Origin: Thermothielavioides terrestris NRRL 8126 | Taxonomy: Eukaryota > Ascomycota > Sordariomycetes > Sordariales > Chaetomiaceae | DNA length: 64,000 nt | Direction: 5' to 3' | NCBI RefSeq assembly: GCF_000226115.1 | Contig: NC_016460.1 | Coordinates: 2,480,001-2,544,000 of the forward strand | Shown: positions 34,363 to 44,343 of the stretch, piece after piece | Numbering within the stretch: position 1 is the first letter of the stretch | Layout of the letters: every line of letters begins with the position of its first letter | Notes under the pieces: generated by a model | The model's input: the letters and a program-made list of their open reading frames with translations, nothing else | Told to the model about the DNA's origin: nothing | Database searches by the model: none | Program-made: the position numbers and the translations under genes

Positions 34363-35873
34363 ACGTGATTCAGAGGGGGGCAATCGAATCGAGCCGACGC
34401 CGGGACTGGGACGGAAAGGGGCCTTCAACCATTTAACGCCGACGACCATCACAGGCATTGGTGCCAAGGACCCGGTGGTCTTATCCAGCCTGGTCATTCG
34501 CACTCGTGCATCCAGGGAACGAACGAGGGGAAGAGGATGGGGTTGGCCACCGCAGCGGGAGGATCAGGATTTGGGGGCCCTGGGATGCGCATGCGCGGGA
34601 CTTTTTTTTTTTTTTTTTTTTTTGCTTCCAAGACGACTACAACAACGAATGAGTGGATTTGCCGGTTGATACCCCAGGCGGAACGGATAGGACGGGATAT
34701 GAGAAAGGAGTGGCTGGCTACCGGGTTGTGGACATCTTGGCATATGCGTGATACCAGTTTCACATCTCGATTTCGATCTGGGTCGCGGGATAAAGAATTG
34801 CAGACCGGCCGGAACGGAACTCATTGTGGGTTGGATAAGACGTTGGGACATAAAAGAAAAGAGAGGGCAGCAGCAATCGAGGGTTGGGGTTGGATTAGTG
34901 GAAAAGCTGAAACACTCAAAAGTTGAGCTGGGTTACAGTGTGAGAAAAAGGAACATAGAGATCGATGGCTATCGATGCGGACTGAATGTTTCAGCATGAA
35001 GAGCCAAAGAAACAGATTCATATAGACAGCAAAATACAGTTATGGTAACAGCCACCACTCTTTTCAAGGGGGGTTTGAGGCTCCGCAGCCTGTGTCAATT
35101 AGCGGGGCGCGCTAATCCGCATGAGCTATTGGACTATGACCAGAACCCCTCCAACAAACACAGGGCGCGCCTTCATGTCGAGCAGTTGATAGAAGGGCGC
35201 AAAAGTTCAACACCTGGTCATTCCCTTACTATGTGATTCGTTCTTGGTATTACACAGTAGAGTCGGTTACCTAACCATATCCACCGAGCGCAGCACAGTA
35301 GAACGAGGGGCACAGCATTCAAGCATTCAGAGAACGGGCTTCGTGAAGTTGCATTGACATCCACAAGCGCACCACGCCGCGCAGTGCTTCCAGAAGCTTT
35401 GCTTGAGTTGAGGGGCTGGGCATTAGTTAATAGCTGACTTAATAGCCGACCAATACTGACCATTGCGTGCTCTTCTGCCAGGATGCTCGCTCCTGCACTA
35501 AATGAACGTATAAGAGCGAAGAACGATATGCAGAGCGCTCCGTGATTTCTGTTCTTGTCACCGGGAATAACGATCTTTAAATCGTTCAATTGACCTTTTC
35601 ACCACCACCAGCGCGCACACATTCCTTGCTCGCATTGAGCAGTCGCTGCGGCTCTTCGTCAACTTCTCCGTGGAGCCACAACTGGTTCACGGGCATTATT
35701 TCCTTGTCCGACTCGTTGCCAACAAAACAACGGGGCATGCCGAATTTAAGACGTCCTGTGTAAACCGCTGTGGTCAAGCATCCTGGCAATAAGCAACTCA
35801 ATAGTGCCCAGCACATCAGCATTACCATAGCATTACCAGAGAGCACATCGACAAATCGGCAAAGCAAAAGAAG
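34363..35873. other. Intergenic, 1.5 kb
   Basis: It holds the 3' UTR of the Zn2Cys6 gene and the upstream region of the aminopeptidase gene. A 22-T run and a GCGCATGCGC palindrome (34587-34596) lie together near its left end. No gene is seen. Confidence 0.45.
34602..34623 (+). repeat. 22-nt T homopolymer
   Basis: An uninterrupted run of T lies 240 bp downstream of the Zn2Cys6 gene stop, probably in or just past its 3' UTR. Confidence 0.9.
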
Positions 35874-37966
35874 ATGGAAGATGACCATGACTTCGTCATC
35901 GTGGACAAGCGCGATGCGTTGTGAGCCAATTCCCGTTCCTGATCCGCTGAAACCAGAGAGCTTTTTTAAGTCGTGGCCGTGGCCGCTAACGGAAACTCGT
36001 GATCGCAGGCCCACTGAGAGCAGGCCTCCTTCTCCGTCACGGACAGAGCAGGAAGATGCCAAAGAGGAGAGCAATCTGAGGACCAAGCCGACTCTGAACC
36101 AGCTTTGGCTGCACCAGAATCTGGGCAAGTTTCCAGGTGCGTGGTCAGTCCCGTTCTTCCGAGTCGAGCTCATCCCGTCGAGCCGGGGCGCTGAGTTTGA
36201 GTGTAGCGAAGACGCATGCTCGCAAGGTGGCCAGGGAGCTGGGAGTGTGTGCCGGCATGATTTACCTGCCCGGCCAGGACGAGATTCTCTACGAAGATTC
36301 CGACATGACTTTCGAGTTTCGCCAACGCAGATAGTATGTACTCTACAATGCCGGTCCCGGAAGGCGAGAGCTTTACAAGCTAACACTGCCCCCTTCCCAG
36401 CTTCTACTACATCACTGGTGCTGACTTCCCAGGGTGTGCTGCGACTTACGACATCAAGCGCGATTATCTCATCCTCTGGGTTCCGCAGTTTGATCCGCGG
36501 ACCGTTCTCTATCATGGGAGAGTGCCTCCACCGGAGCAGTTCTTGGCCGCCTCGGACGTCGATGATGTGCGTTACATCAGCGCTCTTGACCAGTTCCTGC
36601 TCGCTTCTCTCGAACCCGGGAGCGTCCTTTTTGCCCTACACCCGAACCAGGTGCCGCGGCTCGAGAACCCCAACGGACCGGTGTGCATCGACACGACAAG
36701 GCTTGCCCCCGCCATTGGGAGGGCGCGCGTCATCAAGTCCGACTACGAAGTTGCCATGATCCGGCGGGCAAATGCTGTTTCTGTAGGCTGTCCCACTCCG
36801 CGCTCCTGCTGCTACCATTGCTGATGTTCCCCCTCCCCTTCCCCCAACCCGCGCAGAGCTATGCCCACCGAGCCGTCCTCAGGCACCTGAAGCGCGCCCA
36901 CAACGAGCGCGTCCTCGAGGCCGTATTCGTCGGCTTCTGCACCAGCGAGGGGGCCAGACGCCAAGCCTACCCGGTCATCGCCGCGTCCGGCATCAACGCC
37001 AGCACGCTTCACTACAGCAACAACAACGAGCCCCTCGCCGGCCGCCAGCTCGTGGTGCTCGACGCCGGCGCCGAGTGGAAGTGCTACGCCAGCGACATCA
37101 CCCGGACCTTCCCGGTCTCGGGCGCCTTCTCCGCCGAGGCGGCCGCCATCTACCGCATCGTCGAGCGCATGCAGGCCGAGTGCATCCGGCGGGTGCGGCC
37201 TGGCGTCGCGTTCGCCAGCCTGCACGTGCTCGCGTGCGTCATCGCCGCCGCGGGGCTCCTGCGGCTGGGCATCCTGCGCGGCGGCACGCTCGAGGAGATC
37301 ATGCGCGCCGGCACCGTCGCCGCCTTCTTCCCCCACGGCCTGGGCCACCACGTCGGCCTCGAGGTGCACGACGTCTCCGGCGGCGCCGGCCTGCTCTTGC
37401 CCGCCGCCGCCATCCTGGACCCGAAGCCGAAGCGCCGCGAGCTGACGACGCCAGGCACCCGGTGCCCGCCGGGAAGGGTCCCCTCCCCCAAGAGGCAGGC
37501 GGTGACCCCCGAGATGGTGGCGCTCTTGTACACGGGCGCGGCTTGGGCGCAGAAGCCGTCGGCGAGGGAGAGCCTGGAGCCGAATATGGTGGTTACCATC
37601 GAGCCTGGCATGTGAGTACAAGTATTCCCCCAGAGGGAGAGACTCCCCGCTGCTTTCCGCTCTGGCCCGTATTCGTCCTGCCTTTTTTGCGTCTTGTTTT
37701 TACCTGGGACTCCGGATAAATTCTCTTTGTGCTAACCATGACCTCTAATTTCCCTCAGCTATTTCTGCCGCGAGTACCTCGAGAGCCTCTTCCTCCACCA
37801 TCCAATCCACAGCAAGTTCATCAACACCGCGGCGTTGGAGAAGTACTGGGACGTTGGTGGTGTGCGCATTGAGGACGATATCCTAGTCACACAGGACGGC
37901 TATGAGAACCTGACGCTGGCGCCAAAGGGCGAAGAGATGCTCAAGCTCATCAGGGAGGGCGCTTAA
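35874..37966 (+). CDS. Xaa-Pro aminopeptidase/dipeptidase (M24B metallopeptidase)
   Basis: Six exons, 35874-35920, 36009-36136, 36207-36333, 36401-36782, 36857-37611 and 37759-37966, give about 548 residues with all phases matching. The enzyme cleaves the bond before a penultimate proline. The N-terminal aminopeptidase-P domain begins [17 protein letters not shown] and includes [17 protein letters not shown]. The pita-bread catalytic domain starts near 229. All five metal ligands are visible: Asp 297 and Asp 308 ([12 protein letters not shown]), His 392 (HGLGHH), Glu 477 (TIEPG) and Glu 518 (VRIEDD). A Pro/Arg-rich insert (about 415-445) precedes the fourth ligand. The N-terminus, [16 protein letters not shown], has no signal peptide, so a cytosolic enzyme is expected. 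Exon 2 encodes a poorly conserved polar linker and is the least certain exon. Confidence 0.92.
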
Positions 37967-38393
37967 TGGTGTGAGTCATCACGGGTATGATGAAGTTGCT
38001 TCGTGATCTGTATCTTGCAATGTCGATAGCTTGGGGAATCAGGATTGGCAAGCAAATGGGTTTGGGTAATGGAGATTCAGGGGATATTGAAATTAAATTT
38101 AACTCGCAGTGCCTTCTGCCCCCTCTCTGTTGCTACCTATCCGTCCCTGGTGTGCAGCAGGTGGTCAGAACCATCACAGCAGCAAAAGGTATCATCCGCT
38201 ACACTTTGGATTCCCTTTTCATAGACCCAACTACCTCGGTATGCAAGCACGTGAGACAAAACAGTAAACGCCCCAAACTCCTCCTAGCAGATACAGCATC
38301 CCATCATGAAGCACAAACAACATCATCAATCCCGCTCCAGTTACACCGGACATTCCATTTCGCCCCAGCCCTCCTCCTCTCCCTGCGGAGCCA
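37967..38393. other. Convergent intergenic region
   Basis: It holds the 3' ends of the aminopeptidase (+) and lectin (-) genes. No other feature is seen. Confidence 0.5.
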
Positions 38394-38925
38394 TCAGAGA
38401 TACTTCTTCGGCGACGTTTTCCTCCTCTTGTACATGGCATACGCGCCGGCGAGCAGCATCTGGCTGCCGACGACGACGAGGATCAGGCGGGTGTGGCCGG
38501 ACTTGGTGTGCGCCTGGACGTTCTTGGCCAGGGTCTCGTGCTTGTCGTCGACGTGGTACTTGATGGAGTTCTCCGAGGCCTGCAGGCGGCCGGCCATCTC
38601 GTGGCGCATGGAGCGCATCTCGCGCTCCACGTCGCTCACCCGGTGCTCCAGCACCTCCAGCTTCTCGAGCCGCGTCAGCAGGCCCTTGATCTCGCCCAGC
38701 ATGACGGACGCCTCGGCGTGCCGCTGCTCGTCGACGGCCGCGTTCTGCGACAGGCTGCGGAAGATGCTCGACAGGTGGTGGTTGACCGACTGCAGCCGGT
38801 TGTGCAGGTCCGCGAACTGGGCCTTGGACGACGTGATGGTATCGGCTTCGGCGTCGGGGATGATGTTGTCGTAGGGGTCCTCGACCACGGTTTGCCCAGA
38901 GCGGCCGAAGATCATGCGCTGCTGT

Positions 38926-38956
<31 letters not shown>

Positions 38957-39776
38957 TCGACTCCTGCTGATTGTTGGAGCTATCGGCTTGGCTGTTGTCA
39001 CCCGTGAGCACGACTAGCTTGAAGATCTCGAACGAGTCCGGGTTGTCGGCGGAAGCGGCCGAGATGCCAAAGTTGTAGCCGCTCGGGAGGCGGATCCTGT
39101 CGCTCTCGAAGCAGAGACGGCCGGCCACTTCGACGCTGAACTTGCTCTCGGAGTGGCGCAGCTTGATCTGAGTCGGACGGCCCAGGTTGCGGTACGAGAA
39201 GGCACAGTGGCCGAAGGCCAAGTTGTCGACGTTGTGATGCGTCCTGTACTCGGTCGTGCCGTCGTTCAGGAAGCCGCGCAGCATGCCCCCGGACCCGCTG
39301 TGCTGGTCGATCACCAGCGCCAGCCCCTCGAACCGCCCCGCCGTGTAGACGCTATCGGACCCGATGACGTGCGCGCCATCCCGTACCAGCCAGATGTTGA
39401 GATTGCCGCCGCCGCGCTCCGGGCCACTGGCGCGGAACTCGACGTCCGCGATCCAGTTCTGGGGGTACAACGGCTTGTCGGCCCACACCGCGCCGCGCTG
39501 GTTCCCCGGCGCCACGGGGGTGAGAATCACTTTGTTCGACAGTAGTTCGGGCACATTGGGGCGACCCTGGAGGGCAAAATTGGGTATTGACTGCGATCCT
39601 TCTGGGCTTATCCTGTGGGAGCACGCGGCGCATCAGCGGGCATCCTTGTCCGACCTGGGCTCGAGAGAGAAGCCATACCTGCTGCCATAGCCGAAGCTGA
39701 GCTCATTGATGAGGTATTGCGCTTGCGTTTGGGCCAGACCCGCCACAAGCGCGGCGAAGCTCAGCGGCAAGCGCAT
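38394..39776 (-). CDS. L-type (legume-like) lectin cargo receptor, ERGIC-53/Emp46-47 family
   Basis: Two exons, 39776-39679 and 39612-38394, give about 438 residues. A signal peptide covers about residues 1-19 (MRLPLSFAALVAGLAQTQA). The luminal lectin domain runs from about 25 to 235 and includes RGAVWADKPL, WIADVEFR, NLNIWLVRDG and an SGYNFGISAAS end strand. A Gln/Asn-rich linker with twelve consecutive Gln (about 253-264) follows, then a coiled coil (about 300-390). A single membrane span (about 408-428) leads to a short basic tail ending KKYL, which fits the KKxx COPI retrieval signal. The protein should cycle between ER and Golgi carrying glycoproteins. It is divergent from ALG8, whose product makes the glycan precursor. 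Confidence 0.93.
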
Positions 39777-40649
39777 CTTGGACAGTTGCTGCCAGCGAGT
39801 TGCACAGAAGAGTGGGAGATGGACTGGCAACCTCGCCAGCCACAGCGCAAGCGCAGGGACAAGCTATTATTTATTAGTTTGGGGAGTCGGTTTCCCGGTT
39901 CTAGTTTCCGGCAGAATGGGACAGAGCTTCCGCAGCTGTCGGAGTTGAGGACACTTTGCAGCTCTTCACGAGTCAACCCCGGCCGGCGGCTTTTGGCCAA
40001 TGTGGAGCAAAGACGAAACGACGGGAACAAGAGCCGCCAAAACAGCAAGGACAAATTTCTCCTGCAAAATAGAAAATCTCGGAAGGGGTAGGTGAAAGAA
40101 TAAAGCAATAGTCTAGGTTCTTACGGCATAGGTTGTGATTGCCACAAAATCTGGACAACCTAAATTGAAAGCTCCTAAATTGAAAGCTGCGGGCTCAGTG
40201 CCTGAGACACAGCTTCCGAAATGCCAAGCCTCCGGAAGAGAACACCTGTGCTCAAACAGCCGTACCCCTGCCGGAGCTTGTTGGCGGAGGCAGAGCTGCT
40301 TGTGCACCAGCTCCCACAGGGCCTGTCACAAGAGTTATGCAGCGTTAGTTAAAGTTACCTAACCAATCGCCTGTCTCCGCAATTTTGCGGCACCGTGGGG
40401 GAGGTTGTGTTGTGGCTTGAGCATGCCACCTGTGGCGCCCCGCAGTGAAGTGCAACGGATGTGGGCTGGCTCTTGGCGTTGACTCCACAGTCAACGGTAA
40501 CACTCCTACACGGCGCGCCTTGCCGAACCTGCCAAGCTTGAGAAGGAAGCTTCAACGTCCAAGCCGACGACACGCAGTTGGGTTCACTTGCAGCAGAGCC
40601 TGCGATTTCGTGTGTCGCTGGCAGCCTGCAGCATTCCCGGCATGCGGCC
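39777..40649. promoter_or_regulatory. Divergent promoter region between lectin receptor and ALG8
   Basis: The 873 bp lie between two ER glycoprotein-pathway genes. A perfect 15-bp tandem repeat (CCTAAATTGAAAGCT twice) occupies 40159-40188, roughly mid-region. I do not see a clear UPR element. Confidence 0.5.
40159..40188. repeat. 15-bp perfect tandem duplication in the lectin-ALG8 promoter
   Basis: CCTAAATTGAAAGCT occurs twice head to tail in the divergent promoter. Confidence 0.85.
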
Positions 40650-40689
40650 ATGGCCGAGATACCCCCGTCTCTCGCGCAATGCGCGATAG
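40642..40689 (+). promoter_or_regulatory. Overlapping upstream ORF at the ALG8 start
   Basis: An ATG at 40642, eight bases before the ALG8 ATG and in another frame, opens a 15-codon frame ending TAG at 40687-40689, inside ALG8 exon 1. The ALG8 ATG has G at -3 and G at +4. Ribosomes must skip the first ATG to make ALG8, so this could lower translation. The effect is inferred. Confidence 0.5.
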
Positions 40690-42333
40690 TGGCTGCTGCA
40701 CTCAAGATCCTGCTCTTCCCGGCCTAGTGAGCTTCCACCCTCAACACCCTCCTCACCCGCGGCTCTCGGCATGCCCGCCGCACTCGGTCTCGCCCGGTTC
40801 GGCTTGCTGACAGTGGTTGGCGTCCGACAGCAAGTCTACCGACTTCGAAGTCCACCGCAACTGGCTCGCCATCACCAACAGCCTGCCTCTGTGGGAGTGG
40901 TACTACGAGAAGACGTCGGAATGGACGCTCGACTATCCGCCCTTCTTCGCCTACTTCGAGTGGATCTTGTCGCAGGTCGCGAAGCTGGTCGACCCGGCCA
41001 TGCTCCGGGTGTACAATCTCGAGTACGATAGCTGGCAGACAATATACTTCCAGAGGTTTAGCGTCATTGCGACCGAGTTGCTCTTAGTCTACGCGCTCCA
41101 GATGTAGGACAAACCCGCCTGGGAACGGCGAAAAGCAGTCAGGTGTGTGTGTGCACTCATCGCTGACGGATCGGCAGGTTCGTCGACTCGTCGCACGGGG
41201 CCAACAAGCGAGCAGCGCAGGCCGCCGCCATCTCGGTCCTGCTTTCCCCCGGTCTCCTCATTATCGACCACATCCATTTCCAGTACAACGGCTGCATGTA
41301 CGGCATGCTCATTGCGTCCCTGGTGCTGGCGCGCAAGAGATCGACGCTGTTGTGGAGCGGTCTTCTGTTCGCCGCCTTGTTGTGCATGAAGCACATCTAC
41401 CTCTACCTCGCGCCGGCCTACTTCGTCTTCCTTCTGAGGGCCTACTGCCTCTCCCCGAAGTCAATCTTCCGCATCCAGTTTCTCAACTGCGTGAAGCTGG
41501 GCGCCGGCATTGCGGCGATTTTCGCCGCAGCCTTCGGACCTTTCGCGCTCAAGGGCCAGATCCCGCAGATTCTGAGCCGGCTCTTCCCCTTCTCGCGCGG
41601 TCTCTGCCATGCCTACTGGGCGCCGAACATCTGGGCCATGTATTCCTTTGTGGACCGCGTCCTGATCGCACTGGCGCCTCGCATCGGCCTGCCGGTGAGG
41701 GCGGATGCGCTGCAAAGCGCGACGCGGGGCTTGGTGGGGGACACGTCGTTTGCGGTGCTCCCGGATGTCACACCGCGGGTGTGCTTCGCCTTGACGCTGC
41801 TCTTCCAGGCCATCCCGTTACTGAAACTCTTTATCCAGCCGACGTGGGACAACTTCATCGGCGCCCTCACGCTGTGCGGCTATGCTTCCTTTCTCTTCGG
41901 CTGGCACGTTCACGAAAAGGCGGTGCTCCTGGTCATCATTCCATTCAGCCTCATCGCCATCAAGGACAGGCGGTATCTGGGCGCGTTCCGGCCGCTCGCG
42001 GTTGCCAGCCACGTGTCGTTGTTCCCGCTCCTGTTTACGCCGGCGGAGTTTCCCATCAAGACGGTCTACACGGTGTTTTGGCTCATCCTATTCCTCGTGG
42101 CGTTCGATCGCCTCGCGCCTGCGTCCAGCCGGCCGAGGTTCTTCTTATTCGACCGCTTCAGCACGCTCTACATCACCGTCAGCATCCCGCTGATCGCGTA
42201 CTGCTCCCTTGTGCATGGCATTTTGTTCGGTAAAAGCTACGAGTTCTTGCCCCTCATGTTCACCAGTTCGTACTCGGCGATAGGGGTCGTCGGGAGCTGG
42301 GTGGGCTTCATGGTGGTGCATTTTACATCATAG
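40650..42333 (+). CDS. alg8: ALG8-type dolichyl-P-glucose glucosyltransferase
   Basis: Three exons, 40650-40726, 40831-41103 and 41178-42333, give about 501 residues with matching phases. ALG8 adds the second glucose to the lipid-linked Glc1Man9GlcNAc2 precursor in the ER lumen (GT57 family, with ALG6). The first luminal loop has the family signature [12 protein letters not shown] and [14 protein letters not shown], with the presumed catalytic Asp at about 60. The next loop has HIHFQYNG. Roughly eleven to twelve hydrophobic segments cover the rest. [14 protein letters not shown] and [13 protein letters not shown] are further family stretches. Sequence and length fit ALG8 better than ALG6. Exon 2 ends at an ATGTAG, so failure to splice would end translation at once. 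Confidence 0.93.
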
Positions 42334-44343
42334 ATGTTTGAGATACAAAAATATACGTCGTAGAAGTTTGAGATGCAAGAATTGTCGATTTCCAGATTTT
42401 GAGGCATTGTCGTCCTCTGTCCCAACAATGACTCGGGCTGCCCAACGCTGAGTCAGCGTTCCGCGTGTTTTCCACAGCAACTTCGTTTCGGCCGGCAAAT
42501 GAACGTCATTGGCCCAGGGCTTGCCACCGCGGCGCTAGCGTTTAGCGAGGACCCGCAGGGGACATACATTTGGGACCACCCATCTCCGGCAGGCAAAGAA
42601 GTACCTCACTTGGCCGGCAAGGATTGTGCTCAGAAAACAATGTCAATTGTTCTTCTCGAATCGCCCTATGCTTGTTTATGATCTGGCCAATGATGAAGGA
42701 GGGAGGGTAGTCCTGCATCGATCTCGCGCCAACACGGTACTCAGCAGTGTAAGTACACCAGCGCATTTATTATAGGATTGATGTAACCACTTAAGCAACC
42801 CCAAAATGAAGCTTCATACCTGAGTTACCAGGCATCTATCTGCAAGGCTGCATCCGGAGAATATGGGAGCGTTGCATAAATCATACCTGTCGGGTCGTCA
42901 GCCTTGCGTTAGCCCCCCACGTTTCTGGACAGGCGGCTTTTTCAACGAACAGGATTCAGCTGTCCAGCTAGCACCCACGTTCAACAGCTGCGCCCAGCAA
43001 ACTGCTACCGACTTGCAGAACATGGGTGCATCAATGGTCTTGCTAGAGAGGCCATAGGCACTGAGGTGACGATGCGGCGCTAGAGTGTGGTTGGCTGCGC
43101 TCCACGACGACTTACACGGAATTACCCGCGGCGTGCATGCAGATCAAGAAGCTCGTGTCTCCTCGAACGCACTGCTTCCATTCCGTCTCCTTGGAAACTG
43201 GAGCAACCCGTTCAACCTCAGTCCTAGAAGTTGGGAAGGCAAAACTGGATGCACAGGGTTTTTCCATGAGCAATGCGCCGGTCTGTACACCCCAGCCCAG
43301 GTGTGTCGATGGATCCGAGCGAGTCCACATCGTCAAATGTCAACATCAAAACCTCAGCCGGAGGCGGAACCAGACGGGGCATGTGGCCAGGCGAGCAAAG
43401 AGAGCCCGCTGTTCGGATGGATGCTGGCAATCCAGGCAACAGCGGTGCCCGACAGTAGTCGATGGGGGCCGTGCTGGCTGCGCTTGTGGTAGTGCTCTCT
43501 AACGTAGCGGATCTCGAAGGGGTGCGTGTCTGCCCCTTCCTCCGGGTCATTTTGGGCTAGCGGACCCCTACCCTGGGAAAATGAAATTTGCCATGCACTC
43601 GTTTGACCATAGATAATTGAAAAAGAGTCCAATTCGCACGCTTCAAGCAGCTGCGGATAGCGCTCGTCGAGGCGAACAAAATGAGTATAAGAACGTGTGC
43701 GAAGCGTGCATGTCGGGCGGGTTGGCTGCAGGAAGGAGATGCCCCGGGGGAGTCGGGGGGTTGTGGACGAGGAGGAGCCCATTTTGGTCGGAGGTGGAGC
43801 GAACCCGGTACCCTGTCTGGCGGGTCCCGGATGCCACATGCAGCAACATTGGACCTGTTGCCAGCCCGTGCAGGTCCCTCCCCATTTGCCGTTCCCTCCC
43901 CTTGTTGAACTTTTCCTCCTCTCACTCCCGCACAACTCACCTTTTCCTCGCTCCGCTTCGCCCTCGACCTTACGTCTCCCACGCGCAGCCCGCGTCCACC
44001 ACCGCGCGCCAGGTCGCATTCGGAGCCACTTACACGAGCGAGACAACATCTGCACCCATCTCAAACCGGCGTTAACCGATCGTCAGCCTTGCATGCTCTC
44101 CGCGAGCTTGGGTCCCCTCCAGGCGCGGCCACCCACCCCAACCCTGACCTCTCTCCACCCACTTCCGCCGCGGACCGCGACCAGCGGCCACAACACGGGC
44201 CTCAAGACACCACAACGCGTCTTGAACCGCCCGCACCACCGCGTTTGACAGTCGCAACTCGGGGCCAGACGCCTTACTTTCTTATTGAGCTCTTGCAAGG
44301 CTGAGACATCAGCCTCGCAGCACTTTTTGGGTCTGCAGTCGGC
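42334..44343. other. Intergenic, 2 kb, plus ITC1 leader
   Basis: It begins with a short imperfect direct repeat after the ALG8 stop (two copies of a TAGA-GTTTGAGAT-CAA unit, 42330-42385). The right end, about 43890-44340, is pyrimidine-rich and is probably the ITC1 promoter and leader. A 236-codon minus-strand frame at 43354-44064 has no recognisable domain and is rejected. Confidence 0.45.

Noticed and set aside
35770..36759. 329-codon single frame at the aminopeptidase 5' end
   Set aside because: It reads through introns 1-3 of the aminopeptidase gene; only 36009-36136 is used in this frame. The conserved protein requires frame changes at consensus splice sites.
43354..44064. 236-codon minus-strand open frame
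   Set aside because: It lies antisense to the likely promoter and leader of ITC1, has random-looking composition and several competing frames in the same interval.
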